64,000 nucleotides of DNA from Arenicellaceae bacterium (GTDB taxonomy: Bacteria > Pseudomonadota > Gammaproteobacteria > Arenicellales > Arenicellaceae). Location of the stretch: the NCBI GenBank assembly GCA_029246505.1, contig JAQWNC010000002.1:62001-126000 (forward strand), in the 5' to 3' direction. This document shows positions 1-9,283 of this stretch, piece by piece. The notes under the pieces are model-generated. The model worked only from the letters and a program-made list of their open reading frames with translations. It did no database searches and was not told the DNA's origin. A program made the translations under genes and the position numbers. Every line of letters starts with the position of its first letter. The stretch's first letter is position 1.

Positions 1-168
1 TGAAGCATGTGTAGTTTTAAATTATTTATAAACAGGAATAGTATAGCGCTTCCATGTGCTTAGCGTAGCCCAGATTAATTCTCCACTATTTCTCCTTATT
101 CCCTCCACGCTTAATCAATTCTTGAGACTTAGTATGTCACTTCACTTAAAACACAGAGGTTATTCGAC

Positions 169-669
169 ATGAAAAATCCAAATACAAAATTCCTGATATT
201 ACTCATGGTAACAACAGCGAGCCTTTTAACAGTGCAATCTTATGCTCAATCCAAAGGGCCTGGTGGACCACAACGGGGCCTAGATTTTAGCATGCAGAAT
301 GTATTGGAGCAGTTAGATTCAAATGGCGATGGTACGGTGACAAGAGATGAAATTGATGCTCGTCAGCAGGCTCAACTAAAAGAGTTCGATTCAAATGGTG
401 ATGGTTCAATGAACCTTGAAGAGTTTTCAGTGCTGTGGAGTTCGCTTAACAGAGAGCGCATGGTTAATGCCTTTCAGGCGATCGATAATGATGGAACAGG
501 CGAACTAACAGCAGATGAGTTGAATGCTCGCACAGAAGGTTTAATGAGACGATTGGATCAAGATCGCGATGGTTCAATCGTACTTAGCGAAATACTTCGA
601 GGTGGTAATCGGAGTTACCGGGATCGGAACGAAAGCGACCGATCGCGCAGAGGCCGTAAAAGCGAATAG
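169..669 (+). CDS. Secreted four-EF-hand calcium-binding protein
   Basis: The 166-residue product begins with a signal peptide (charged MKNPNTK start, hydrophobic stretch to about residue 22, cleavage likely after YAQ at 27). Four canonical EF-hand loops follow, with Asp at position 1 and Glu at position 12: residues 50-61, 74-85, 106-117 and 130-141. The tail (about 145-166) is rich in Arg, Asp and Ser and looks disordered. Such proteins bind Ca2+ in the periplasm or outside the cell; a specific role cannot be read from the sequence. It is a single-gene unit, followed by a strong intrinsic terminator at 731-757. The fold is certain, the function unknown. Confidence 0.9.
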   Translation: MKNPNTKFLILLMVTTASLLTVQSYAQSKGPGGPQRGLDFSMQNVLEQLDSNGDGTVTRDEIDARQQAQLKEFDSNGDGSMNLEEFSVLWSSLNRERMVNAFQAIDNDGTGELTADELNARTEGLMRRLDQDRDGSIVLSEILRGGNRSYRDRNESDRSRRGRKSE

Positions 670-730
670 GGTTACCAGCGTAGCTGGCGACATTCAACAG
701 CTGACCTAAAAGGTTTATTCTCCTTCTTGG

Positions 731-757
731 GGCCAGGACGTAAGTCTTGGCCTTTTT
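731..757 (+). terminator. Rho-independent terminator of the EF-hand gene
   Basis: A 9-bp stem GGCCAGGAC / GTCTTGGCC (one G-U pair) with a GTAA loop is followed directly by five T residues. It lies about 60 bases after the stop codon of the EF-hand gene. Confidence 0.85.
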
Positions 758-1063
758 CCCCTACTTATTAACCAATAAAGCTATAAGCATAAAATAATAT
801 CCTTAAGACTCTTCGTATTTATTGTACGAGTACATGACAAGATAGTGACAGTAAGTATAGATATAACCGGCTAGAATAACGTGAAAACAAGTAGGTAGTA
901 GTTGCCCAAACCAAGACTTATCTGGTGAGCTTGCCAGCGCGAATACGAAGCTTGCAACTATTGATAGGCAATACAGGTAGCTAAACCAATAAAGACGATT
1001 ATCCGCTCACTAAACTCTGTTAGAGAGTGGCAGAGTAGCCGCTAGCTAAACAGCCTCAGAGGC
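758..1063. other. Gap with a possible membrane-protein relic
   Basis: No gene with a usual start codon was found. On the minus strand one frame is open for 67 codons (1006 down to 806) and reads as a hydrophobic, membrane-like peptide (for example SIVASFVFALASSPDKSWFG), bounded by stops and without ATG, GTG or TTG near its beginning. It may be the relic of a membrane protein downstream of the cytochrome b561 gene, or chance. A small palindrome (AGCCTC-AGAGGCT) sits next to the cytochrome stop codon. Confidence 0.35.
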
Positions 1064-1714
1064 TTACCAGGTAAAATAAAACCCAAGCGCGCAAGTAACA
1101 GAAAATATCGCTAATGCTACCCATGGAGAGCGCATTTCCGGTGCAACAGTTACTTTATCCGTTTGTTTGTTGCCGGTTATCATCGAACCAATTAAATTCT
1201 TGCCTTTAATCTGGTAGACAATAGAAGCTAGGATATGTATCCCAATCAATATCCACAGATAGTCAATGTTTCTATGATGCATGCCGTTCAGCCAATCTGC
1301 TAAATCTGCATCGACGGAAAAAAAGAATGGCCCAGAGTAATAAATATTATCATCCGCGAACAACCCTGTTGTCGCCTGCATCAACAGCACCAGCATTAAT
1401 GCTAGAATCATCCATCCGCCAGCAGGGTTATGCCCTTCCGTCCGACTAGTATCCTTACCAAATAGATAGCGAATACCACTAAATGGCGAGCGGATAAAGT
1501 TACTAAATCGCGCCGTGGTACTACCGACAAAGCCCCATATAATCCTATAAACTAACATGCAGAGAATTAGTCTACCCACAATCATATGATACTCCATCAG
1601 GTCGAAATCGCCAGAGCTGTACCACATGAAAGCGATACCTATAAGTAGTGCCCAGTGAAATATACGTGTCGGAATATCCCAAACTTTTATTTTTTTCATA
1701 TTAATTCTGCTCAT
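1064..1714 (-). CDS. Cytochrome b561-type di-heme membrane protein
   Basis: The 216-residue integral membrane protein has about four hydrophobic helices plus a short C-terminal one. The N-terminal motif KVWDIPTRIFHWALL is the hallmark of the bacterial cytochrome b561 / Ni-Fe hydrogenase cytochrome b family. Heme-ligand histidines are seen in FHW, in EYHM, in GMHHRN and in IGIHILA. The family carries electrons between quinone and periplasmic or soluble partners. The gene starts 45 bases after recJ ends on the same strand, so the two may be co-transcribed. The ORF could start at the first Met or at Met6; the second fits the family start (MKKIKVWDIP) better. The partner dehydrogenase is not encoded nearby. 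Confidence 0.85.
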   Translation of the reverse strand: MSRINMKKIKVWDIPTRIFHWALLIGIAFMWYSSGDFDLMEYHMIVGRLILCMLVYRIIWGFVGSTTARFSNFIRSPFSGIRYLFGKDTSRTEGHNPAGGWMILALMLVLLMQATTGLFADDNIYYSGPFFFSVDADLADWLNGMHHRNIDYLWILIGIHILASIVYQIKGKNLIGSMITGNKQTDKVTVAPEMRSPWVALAIFSVTCALGFYFTW

Positions 1715-1758
1715 GGTAATTTGATAAGTAGATTAAATAATTTGAACTAGTTCATCGT

Positions 1759-3534
1759 CTAATCTTTGGCGCTATGCTGGATATGTTTGACCATTAATTG
1801 AAGTGTGTCAACGCCCTGCCAGTAATTGATATCGAGGCTATATACCACTTCAATTTCACCCCTTGGCAATTCGTCATAATTCTTTAAGTAACTAAACGCT
1901 ATAGCATCCATCAATTTACTGCCTTGCGGTGTTCGAAGCTTCAGTTTGGCATGAATCCCACCTACTAAGCGCGCCTCCTCCACAATGAATTTGCCACTGA
2001 ATAGAGGTTCTTCAAATCTTTGACCCCAAGGCCCGGCTTTTCGGATTGCCCGTGCAGTAGACAACGAGAGCAACTCTTTATTTAACGAACCATCAGTCAA
2101 AAGCTCTTGTTTGAATTCAAGCGGCATATCATTCACTTGCAGATACCACTCTGAAACAGCATTAGAAAACACCTGCTGTAACTGATCTAAATTATCCGCT
2201 TTTATACTTAAGCCGGCAGCCATTGCATGCCCACCATAGCGTTCCAGTAATCCTACATTCTGCGCATCAATATAAGCCAGTACATCACGAATATTCACGC
2301 CTGGAATACCACGAGCAGAACCCTTCCACATTCCATTGGCGGAAGGAGCAAGGGCTATCACCGGACGATAGCTCCTTTCCTTTATGTTGGATGCAATTAG
2401 GCCAACAATCCCCTCATGCCAACGATCATCAGACAAACAATACCCTGCTACCTTAACGCGCTCTCCGGTTTGTTGATCACCCTCTAATATAATTTTACCG
2501 ACGACCTTGGATGCCTGTTCGACCATGTCTGCCTGCATTTCACGTCGCTGAATATTAATTTCGTCAAGCTGGCTTGCATAAGCTTGTGCCTTCTCAGGGT
2601 CATCGGTAAGCAGGCATTCAATTCCAATCGACATATCATCTAATCTGCCAGCCGCATTCAATCTAGGTCCTAATGCAAAACCCAAATCACTTGTGCTACA
2701 GGTATCCATAGAGCGCTTACTAACCTCAAGTAATGCTTTAATGCCAGCAACACATTGACCTTGTTGTATACGCTGTAAACCGTGCCGCACAAGGATTCTA
2801 TTATTTCTATCGAGCGCTACTACATCAGCTACCGTTCCTAAAGCTACCAAATCCAAATAATTTGCCAGATTAGGTTCGGGCAAGCCACGTTGCGAAAACC
2901 AATTTAGGCTACGAAGATGTGCTCGCAACGCCAGCATTAAATAAAATACGACGCCAACCCCGGCCAGACTTTTACTAGAGAAGTTGTCGTTGGGTAGATT
3001 CGGGTTGACGATAACATCAGCTGTTGGTAGTTCATCACCAGGTAGATGGTGATCGGTAACAATAACCATCATTCCTAATGCCTGAGCAGCGTAAACACCA
3101 GCGACACTAGAGATACCGTTGTCTACGGTAATAATGATATCTGGCTCCTTTAACGCAGCGACGCCAACTAATTCAGGCGACAAGCCATATCCATATTCAA
3201 CTCGATCGGGTACCAGATAATCTACGTGTTCAAACCCCATGCCTTTGAGTGCGCGAACTGCAAGAGCACAGGAGGTGGCGCCATCAACGTCAAAATCACC
3301 AACTATAAGAATGTTGGCATTGGCTTCCAGTGCTTCAAAGAGTAATTCCGTGGCTTCACGCAAGCCAAATAAATTTGTCTTCAATAAATGTTTTAGTGAA
3401 TAGTCCAACTCATCATGAGTTGTTATGCCACGCGCAGCAAAAACGCGGGCCAACAGTTTACTAAGCTCGTCTTTGCTATCATCTAAAAACGATATGTTTG
3501 CAGGCAGCTCACGCCGTCGTATACTTATTGGCAT
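1759..3534 (-). CDS. recJ: Single-stranded-DNA-specific exonuclease RecJ
   Basis: The 591-residue protein (family about 570-590) degrades single-stranded DNA 5' to 3' in RecF-pathway recombination and mismatch repair. DHH phosphoesterase motifs are all present: DFDVDGATS at 80-88, DNG at 138-140, DHH at 161-163, and the GPRLNAAGRLDDM motif near residue 290. The DHHA1 domain with GGHAMAAG lies near residue 435, and a C-terminal OB-like part follows. The start MPISIRRREL fits the family. It is a full-length, intact gene. Confidence 0.96.
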   Translation of the reverse strand: MPISIRRRELPANISFLDDSKDELSKLLARVFAARGITTHDELDYSLKHLLKTNLFGLREATELLFEALEANANILIVGDFDVDGATSCALAVRALKGMGFEHVDYLVPDRVEYGYGLSPELVGVAALKEPDIIITVDNGISSVAGVYAAQALGMMVIVTDHHLPGDELPTADVIVNPNLPNDNFSSKSLAGVGVVFYLMLALRAHLRSLNWFSQRGLPEPNLANYLDLVALGTVADVVALDRNNRILVRHGLQRIQQGQCVAGIKALLEVSKRSMDTCSTSDLGFALGPRLNAAGRLDDMSIGIECLLTDDPEKAQAYASQLDEINIQRREMQADMVEQASKVVGKIILEGDQQTGERVKVAGYCLSDDRWHEGIVGLIASNIKERSYRPVIALAPSANGMWKGSARGIPGVNIRDVLAYIDAQNVGLLERYGGHAMAAGLSIKADNLDQLQQVFSNAVSEWYLQVNDMPLEFKQELLTDGSLNKELLSLSTARAIRKAGPWGQRFEEPLFSGKFIVEEARLVGGIHAKLKLRTPQGSKLMDAIAFSYLKNYDELPRGEIEVVYSLDINYWQGVDTLQLMVKHIQHSAKD

Positions 3535-3573
3535 CTTGGCACTTCGTGCTATTTAGAATAAGCTCATTTTGCC

Positions 3574-3819
3574 TTGAGTGCTGCAAAGATCAAAATCTAT
3601 TTCGCACGTCTAACCTTATTTCTTATTCCTTTTTGGGGAACTTGGTTAGCGTTACAGCCCAGCTATAGCTTATCTCCCTGGATGCCTTACAACTTGATGA
3701 GATGGTTAGGATTTCCTTATTCTGCGCTGCTTTAGCTTGATCACAACATTGCTCTAGTAATTCATTTTTCGATAGCAACTATTGGGACTACGCTACTCTA
3801 CTACAGCCACTTTTTATAA
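3574..3819 (+). pseudogene. Nonsense-interrupted VanZ-like small membrane protein gene
   Basis: From a TTG at 3574 one frame reads 53 codons, meets an in-frame TAG at 3733-3735, then continues 27 codons to TAA at 3817. Both halves look like one protein. The first contains LTLFLIPFWGTWLALQPS and WMPYNLMRWLGFPY; the second reads LDHNIALVIHFSIATIG, resembling the D-x-x-x-H-F helix of VanZ-like proteins. Reading the TAG as a mutated TGG (Trp) would restore a continuous 81-residue protein. The family label rests on pattern only. The gene lies divergently from recJ and is likely dead. Confidence 0.5.
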
Positions 3820-4063
3820 CCCCGATTAATTATAACAACTAGTGGTAAACCTTAAGCAAACGTAAAAATGCTATCGGCGCAACTTTGTGCCTTGGTATTT
3901 TGCATGCTCGCATTAGACCAAGGGCTAGCAAAAGTATTTGTAGGCCGAGGCTTCGAAATGAGGGACTTACTGGTTCGGTGTAGCGATAGCTTATAAGTTT
4001 ATAAGCAAACAGAAAATAGCTAGTCGCTTGGAACGATGACAATCGCTAAAACTATAGGTTGAA
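3820..4063. other. Intergenic stretch without recognisable gene
   Basis: A minus-strand reading frame at 3839-4042 (67 codons) has no recognisable domain, an erratic composition and no clear ribosome binding site, and is judged to be chance. Apart from the acnB terminator that follows, nothing else stands out. Confidence 0.5.
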
Positions 4064-4099
4064 ACAAAAAGGAGCCAGATTTGAATTCAGACTCCTTTA
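4064..4099 (-). terminator. Probable acnB terminator
   Basis: Read on the minus strand, an AAAGGAG / CTCCTTT stem with a long loop is followed by a T run, about 25 bases past the acnB stop codon. Confidence 0.5.
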
Positions 4100-4121
4100 A
4101 TGACTAGCCTTATAACAGGTA

Positions 4122-6710
4122 TTAAGCTGCCATTACCTTGTCGGCAATCTCCTTGCCCTTCTTTGCAGCTTCTTGATACGAATCGATTTGGTCGAAATTC
4201 ATATAGCGGAAAATCTCTTCTGACATCGAGTCAATCTTCAGCGCGTATTCCATATATTCGTCTACCGTTGGTAATTTACCCAGAACCGCACCCACTGCTG
4301 CGAGTTCAGCTGATGTTAAATAGACATTTGCGCCATCCCCCAATCTATTCGGAAAGTTTCGAGTAGAGGTTGAGAGCACCGTACTACCCGCTTCAACTCG
4401 CGCCTGATTACCCATGCATAAGGAGCAACCGGGCATCTCGGTTCGAGCACCAGAAGCTCCAAATATATTGTAATAGCCCTCTTCCATAAGAGTTTTCTCA
4501 TCCATACGAGTAGGTGGCACTATCCACAAACGTGCATCTACACCAGAAGTCTCCGCAAGTAATTTACCCGCTGCCCTAAAATGGCCGATATTGGTCATGC
4601 ACGAACCGATGAATACTTCATCGACATTATCACCAGCCACTTCTGAGAGAACTCTTGCATCGTCAGGATCGTTAGGGGCACAAACGATAGGCTCATTCAC
4701 TTCAGCAAGGTCAATTTCTATGATTGCAGTATATTCAGCATCAGCGTCTGCCTCTAATAATGATGGCTTAGCCAACCAGGCTTCCATGTCACGAGCACGC
4801 CGTTCGATGGTTCGAATGTCGCCATAACCTTCAGATATCATCCAACGCAGCATGGTTATATTAGATCTCAAATATTGGCTAATAGTTTCTTCGTCAAGCT
4901 TGATTGTGCAGCCAGCTGCAGATCGTTCTGCAGATGCATCAGATAATTCAAATGCTTGTTCTACGGTCAATCCTGTAAGACCTTCAATTTCAAGAACCCG
5001 ACCGGAAAAAATGTTTTTCTTGCCTTTTTTCTCAACCGTTAATAGGCCCTGTTTGATAGCGTATAGGGGGATAGCATGTACCAGATCTCGCAAAGTGATT
5101 CCGGGCTGCATCTCACCTTTAAATCGAACCAATACTGATTCGGGCATATCTAATGGCATTACTCCGGTTGCAGCCGCAAAGGCTACCAGGCCAGAGCCTG
5201 CTGGAAAGGAAATACCTATAGGGAAACGGGTGTGAGAGTCGCCGCCAGTGCCAACCGTGTCCGGTAACAACATTCGGTTCAACCAGCTATGAATAATACC
5301 ATCGCCAGGTTGCAATGAAACTCCTCCACGGTTACGCATGAAGTCTGGGAGGCTATGTTGTGTTTCAATATCAACCGGTTTTGGATAAGCAGCAGTATGA
5401 CAAAATGATTGCATCACCAGATCTGCCTGAAACCCAAGACAAGCTAGATCTTGCAGTTCATCACGTGTCATAGGCCCGGTGGTATCCTGTGAACCAACGG
5501 TCGTCATTTTGGGTTCACAATAAGTACCGGGATGTACACCCTCTACCCCGCATGCCTGACCAACCATTTTTTGTGCAAGAGTAAATCCGCTTTTGCTATC
5601 GCCACCCGAAGTAGGTTTGTTAAATATATCTGTATCGCCTAAATCAAGTGCTTCTCTAGCCCGACGCGTTAGTCCTCTACCAATAATTAATGGAATTCTG
5701 CCACCAGCACGAACCTCATCGAGTAAAGTATCAGTCGCCAACTCAAAAGTTGTTAATACGTCATTGGTACCGTGTTTTTTAACAACACCTTGATGAGGAT
5801 ACACATCAATGACATCACCCATCTCCAACGACGAGACATCCATTTCTATAGGTAGTGCTCCTGAATCTTCCATGGTATTGAAGAAAATAGGAGCGATTTT
5901 GTCACCAAAGCAATAACCACCCGCACGCTTATTCGGAATAAACGGAATGTCAATCCCCATGTACCACAATACCGAATTAGTCGCCGACTTGCGTGACGAA
6001 CCAGTACCAACTACGTCGCCAACGTAGGCGATCGCGTGACCTGCTTTGTTCAGTTCTTCAATTTTTCCGAGCGGATCATTAGTCAGGCCTTCGCGTGGCA
6101 TTTTGAGCATAGCCAGCGCGTGCAACGGAATATCTGGTCTTGACCATGCGTCAGGCGCTGGAGACAAATCATCGGTGTTGGTTTCGCCAGGCACTTTAAA
6201 TACTGAAACGGTAATTTTTTCAGTAACCTCGTCTCTGCTAGTGAACCATTCGCCATCTGCCCAACTTTGCATAACTTTCTTTGCAGCCTTATTGCCAGAA
6301 CTGGCAAGATCCTTTACGTCATAAAATGCATCGAACATAAGTAAAGTATGCGATAACGTATTTATCGCGATATCTGCTAGTTCAGGATCTGATAAAGAAT
6401 CGACCATAGGCTTTACGTTATAGCCACCCAGCATCGTACCAAGTAGTGTCAGAGCCACAGCTCTGTCAACCAACGGCGATTCTGCTTCCTCATTAACAAT
6501 GGCTGTTAAAAACCCCGCCTTTACATACGCTGCCTCGTCCACACCAGCCGGTACCCGGTGAGTTAAGAGTTCAATCAATGTCTCTTCTTCTCCCACAGGT
6601 GGGTTTTTTAATAAATCTACGAGATCAGCGGTTTGCTGTGGATCAAGTGGTTTAGGTACGATTCCAAGTTCAGCACGTTCTGCGACGTGAGCTCGATAAG
6701 CTTTTAACAC
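4122..6710 (-). CDS. acnB: Aconitate hydratase B
   Basis: The 862-residue enzyme (E. coli AcnB 865) interconverts citrate and isocitrate in the TCA cycle through a 4Fe-4S cluster. AcnB-specific features are the N-terminal HEAT-like domain (starting YRAHVAERAELG), followed by the swivel domain and then the catalytic domains. Cluster cysteines are C704 (GSCMTNIGH), C762 and C765 (PGCSLCMGN). Translation starts at GTG, preceded by AGGAAA at a suitable distance, and the start aligns with the E. coli MLEEYRKHVAER. It is a single-gene unit with its own terminator. It is the only aconitase in the window. Confidence 0.98.
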   Translation of the reverse strand: MLKAYRAHVAERAELGIVPKPLDPQQTADLVDLLKNPPVGEEETLIELLTHRVPAGVDEAAYVKAGFLTAIVNEEAESPLVDRAVALTLLGTMLGGYNVKPMVDSLSDPELADIAINTLSHTLLMFDAFYDVKDLASSGNKAAKKVMQSWADGEWFTSRDEVTEKITVSVFKVPGETNTDDLSPAPDAWSRPDIPLHALAMLKMPREGLTNDPLGKIEELNKAGHAIAYVGDVVGTGSSRKSATNSVLWYMGIDIPFIPNKRAGGYCFGDKIAPIFFNTMEDSGALPIEMDVSSLEMGDVIDVYPHQGVVKKHGTNDVLTTFELATDTLLDEVRAGGRIPLIIGRGLTRRAREALDLGDTDIFNKPTSGGDSKSGFTLAQKMVGQACGVEGVHPGTYCEPKMTTVGSQDTTGPMTRDELQDLACLGFQADLVMQSFCHTAAYPKPVDIETQHSLPDFMRNRGGVSLQPGDGIIHSWLNRMLLPDTVGTGGDSHTRFPIGISFPAGSGLVAFAAATGVMPLDMPESVLVRFKGEMQPGITLRDLVHAIPLYAIKQGLLTVEKKGKKNIFSGRVLEIEGLTGLTVEQAFELSDASAERSAAGCTIKLDEETISQYLRSNITMLRWMISEGYGDIRTIERRARDMEAWLAKPSLLEADADAEYTAIIEIDLAEVNEPIVCAPNDPDDARVLSEVAGDNVDEVFIGSCMTNIGHFRAAGKLLAETSGVDARLWIVPPTRMDEKTLMEEGYYNIFGASGARTEMPGCSLCMGNQARVEAGSTVLSTSTRNFPNRLGDGANVYLTSAELAAVGAVLGKLPTVDEYMEYALKIDSMSEEIFRYMNFDQIDSYQEAAKKGKEIADKVMAA

Positions 6711-7004
6711 GATAAGTTTCCTATAATATTTTCAGAAATAAAGTTTACTGGCCCGCGATGCCACCATTTACACAATCAGTTTTTCGATTTCGAAAACGGT
6801 AAGTTTGGCCCAACATTTGATCCAGTTAAGCGGGTTGGTATTTTAAGCGCAACCAACACTAAAAGCCATGGTCATGGGAGTAGAAATGCTTCCTTTTCCC
6901 ATTCAAATTACAATCCGCTTGCTTCGTACCAAACAGCAAAAGCAGATAAATGGCCTGTTGAATGGTAGTATAAGAATCTCATAGGGCTTTTAAATAACAA
7001 CGCA

Positions 7005-8258
7005 TTGCAAAATATACCCACAGAGATTTTAGCGCTGTTGCTAGTGGCGTTGATCGTCACATCTGCTTGTTTTTCAGCTTCAGAAACTGCCATGATGGCA
7101 ATTAACCGATATAGGATAAAACATAAAGCACAAACTGGGCATCGGCCGTCTATTTTGATCGATGAACTATTGCAGGCGCCCGACAGACTACTCAGCACAA
7201 TCCTCATTGGTAATAATATTGCCAATATTAGTGCTACTGCCCTGGCAACTATTATAGGCTTAAAATTATACGGTGATGTTGGTATCGCTATAGCGACAGC
7301 TATTCTTGTATTGATAATATTAGTGTTTGCAGAAGTAGCGCCAAAAACATTAGCAGCAACACGGCCAGAGCTCATCGCATATCCTGCGGCCTATGTACTA
7401 AAGTTTTTACAAACTGCATTCAGCCCCGTCATTTGGTTGGTAAATATATGTAGCAATAGATTTTTAAAAATATTTGGTGTTTCCCTGGAATCTAGAGGAA
7501 GCTCCTTAAACCCTGATGAATTGCGTGCAGCTGTGATCGAGTCAAAAGGCTTGATCAACGAAAATCATCACAAAATGCTACTGCGCATTTTCGAATTTGA
7601 TAAAATGTGCGTCGATGATGTAATGGTGCCAAGGCAGGAACTGGAAACAGTTGACATAAATGATTCCTGGGAAGAAGTAGTAGATCAATTGGCAACCTCA
7701 CATCATACCCGCATACTAATTTACAAAGACCATATCGATAATCTTTTAGGGGTTATACATATGCGTCAATTATTTCATTTATCGCAATCGCCAGAAGGAC
7801 TAAATTGCGATACTGTGACAGAGATGATTCAGCCACCGTATTTTTTACCTGAAAGTACAACGCTGTCCAGTGCTTTGCTCCAGCTACAAGAGCAAAAGTA
7901 TAAGTTTGGCGTTGTTGTTGATGAATATGGTGATATAGAAGGCATCATTACTATCGAGGAAATTATCGAAGAGATTGTCGGCGATTTTACTATGGTCCTA
8001 CCTGGGCTTGATGAGGGTATTAAAATTGAGGAAGACGGTTCGTTTTTGGCCAGTGGCTCGGTAAATCTTAGAGAACTCAACCGACAACTGAATTGGAATC
8101 TTCCAACCGATGGAGCCAAAACACTAAATGGTTTAATTCTTGATTATTTGGAAGACATACCCCAACCGGCAACGACTGTTAGACTGGGTGACTTTTTAAT
8201 AGAAATAATACAAACTCGCGGTACAGCAGTGACAGAAACTAGGCTCCGTAAAGCATGA
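7005..8258 (+). CDS. CNNM/CorC-family CBS-domain membrane protein
   Basis: The 417-residue protein has an N-terminal DUF21/CNNM transmembrane domain (about residues 1-190; SACFSASETAMMAINRYR near 20-37 is the family signature). It then has a pair of CBS domains (VMVPRQELETVD near 205 to EIIEEIVGDF near 325) and a C-terminal CorC/HlyC domain. Relatives (E. coli YfjD, CorB) are linked to magnesium or cobalt efflux and magnesium homeostasis. The start is TTG, because no ATG lies between the upstream in-frame stop at 6966 and the conserved region. It is divergent from acnB. No partner genes are nearby. Confidence 0.92.
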   Translation: MQNIPTEILALLLVALIVTSACFSASETAMMAINRYRIKHKAQTGHRPSILIDELLQAPDRLLSTILIGNNIANISATALATIIGLKLYGDVGIAIATAILVLIILVFAEVAPKTLAATRPELIAYPAAYVLKFLQTAFSPVIWLVNICSNRFLKIFGVSLESRGSSLNPDELRAAVIESKGLINENHHKMLLRIFEFDKMCVDDVMVPRQELETVDINDSWEEVVDQLATSHHTRILIYKDHIDNLLGVIHMRQLFHLSQSPEGLNCDTVTEMIQPPYFLPESTTLSSALLQLQEQKYKFGVVVDEYGDIEGIITIEEIIEEIVGDFTMVLPGLDEGIKIEEDGSFLASGSVNLRELNRQLNWNLPTDGAKTLNGLILDYLEDIPQPATTVRLGDFLIEIIQTRGTAVTETRLRKA

Positions 8259-8432
8259 AATTTTTATTACCCCCGTAACATCTTCGCGCCCTAACTGGCA
8301 AATTTATCGGAACGCTCATTCTCACACTAATGCTAGCTAACTACAGCAGCGGGTCTGTCGACAGCGCAGGCCCCTGCCACCAGCCACTTCGTATTCAGGC
8401 ACACATACCTCGGTAACGCTGAGCATAAGTGA

Positions 8433-8792
8433 ACCAGTACTCACCCGACCGGGCAAGCAACTATTGCAGCTAATGTGACATTTAATTTCTCAGCGGATTA
8501 GGCAGGCACTTTAACCGGCGTGGTTAGCATTGCAGATGCGATGACCAATTGTTTTAGTTGTGGGCTAGTGACTGGAACTGTTATAGGCTCTTCAATCAAC
8601 GTAAACATAACCGATGGAATTGCCGGCGCTGTAAACTTTATTGGAACGATAACTTAAACCAATATTAGCGGAAGTTATTCACGTACTGACAATATCACAT
8701 CAACGACTGAAACTGATCCCGTAACCATGATAGCTGTAACAATTTTTTCTGGCTGCCCTGCGTACTCTGGGTCAATCGAAGCCGCTACATAA
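8433..8792 (+). pseudogene. Decayed gene for a Thr/Ser/Gly-rich secreted-type protein
   Basis: One frame between the TGA at 8430 and the TAA at 8790 reads as a beta-rich, extracellular-type sequence (ATIAANVTFNFSAD, AGTLTGVVSIADAMTN, TNISGSYSRTDNITSTT). It is broken by an in-frame TAG at 8499 and TAA at 8655. Just upstream, another frame gives similar sequence (SGTHTSVTLSISEP, about 8390-8435), suggesting a frameshift as well. Two Cys pairs (NCFSCG, GCPAYS) fit a secreted protein. No family could be assigned. It ends just before the small secreted protein gene and may once have been part of the same unit. Confidence 0.5.
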
Positions 8793-8803
8793 AGGGAGTT
8801 AAT

Positions 8804-9271
8804 ATTTTAAATTACGCACAACATCTAGTTACTCGATCTGCTTACCCAGTTCTTTTTTTGATTGGCTTGTTGTTAAGCGCGTCGACCCAAGCTGAAACTT
8901 TCGACATTTATAATACGCTGGGAACCGAACAACAGCGCCCACTAGACGAGCGATTGGAAGTATTCGAATGTGAAGATACTGTTTATACCGTTATTAAAAT
9001 GTCTGACATTAGTCTTGGTATGCACGAGCTTGAGGTCAATTGGTTCGACCCCAGCCAATCGAAAAGAGAAGTAACTCGCTACGATTTTACGGTAGTAAGC
9101 GGGCAGGAACGTATCTGGGCTTGGTTACGCTTGCGTAGGGCTAGCGGTACAGGAATGATGAAATGGCTTGATAGTTCGGCTGGGCTCGAAGAATTTATTG
9201 GAGTTTGGCTAGTAGAGGTGAAAGTAGATGGGCGTGATATTGGCCAAACTAGCTTCAGGGTGTTTTGTTAA
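8804..9271 (+). CDS. Small secreted protein of unknown function
   Basis: The mature part (ETFDIYNTLGTEQQRPLDER onwards, about 130 residues) follows a hydrophobic signal sequence ending in SASTQA. The first ordinary start codon (TTG at 8858) would leave a signal peptide with almost no charged N-terminus. In-frame codons continue upstream to an ATT at 8804, which sits five bases after an AAAGGGAG ribosome-binding sequence. From there the peptide gains a basic N-region (LNYAQHLVTRSAYP) and forms a complete signal peptide. The ATT start is therefore proposed, not proven. The product has two Cys (one near the end, FRVFC). No family was recognised. It is convergent with tsaB. Confidence 0.6.
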   Translation: MLNYAQHLVTRSAYPVLFLIGLLLSASTQAETFDIYNTLGTEQQRPLDERLEVFECEDTVYTVIKMSDISLGMHELEVNWFDPSQSKREVTRYDFTVVSGQERIWAWLRLRRASGTGMMKWLDSSAGLEEFIGVWLVEVKVDGRDIGQTSFRVFC

Positions 9272-9283
9272 TAGTATTAAAAC

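Noticed and set aside
3839-4042. 67-codon minus-strand frame as a gene
   Set aside because: No recognisable domain, no ribosome binding site, and composition unlike neighbouring genes.
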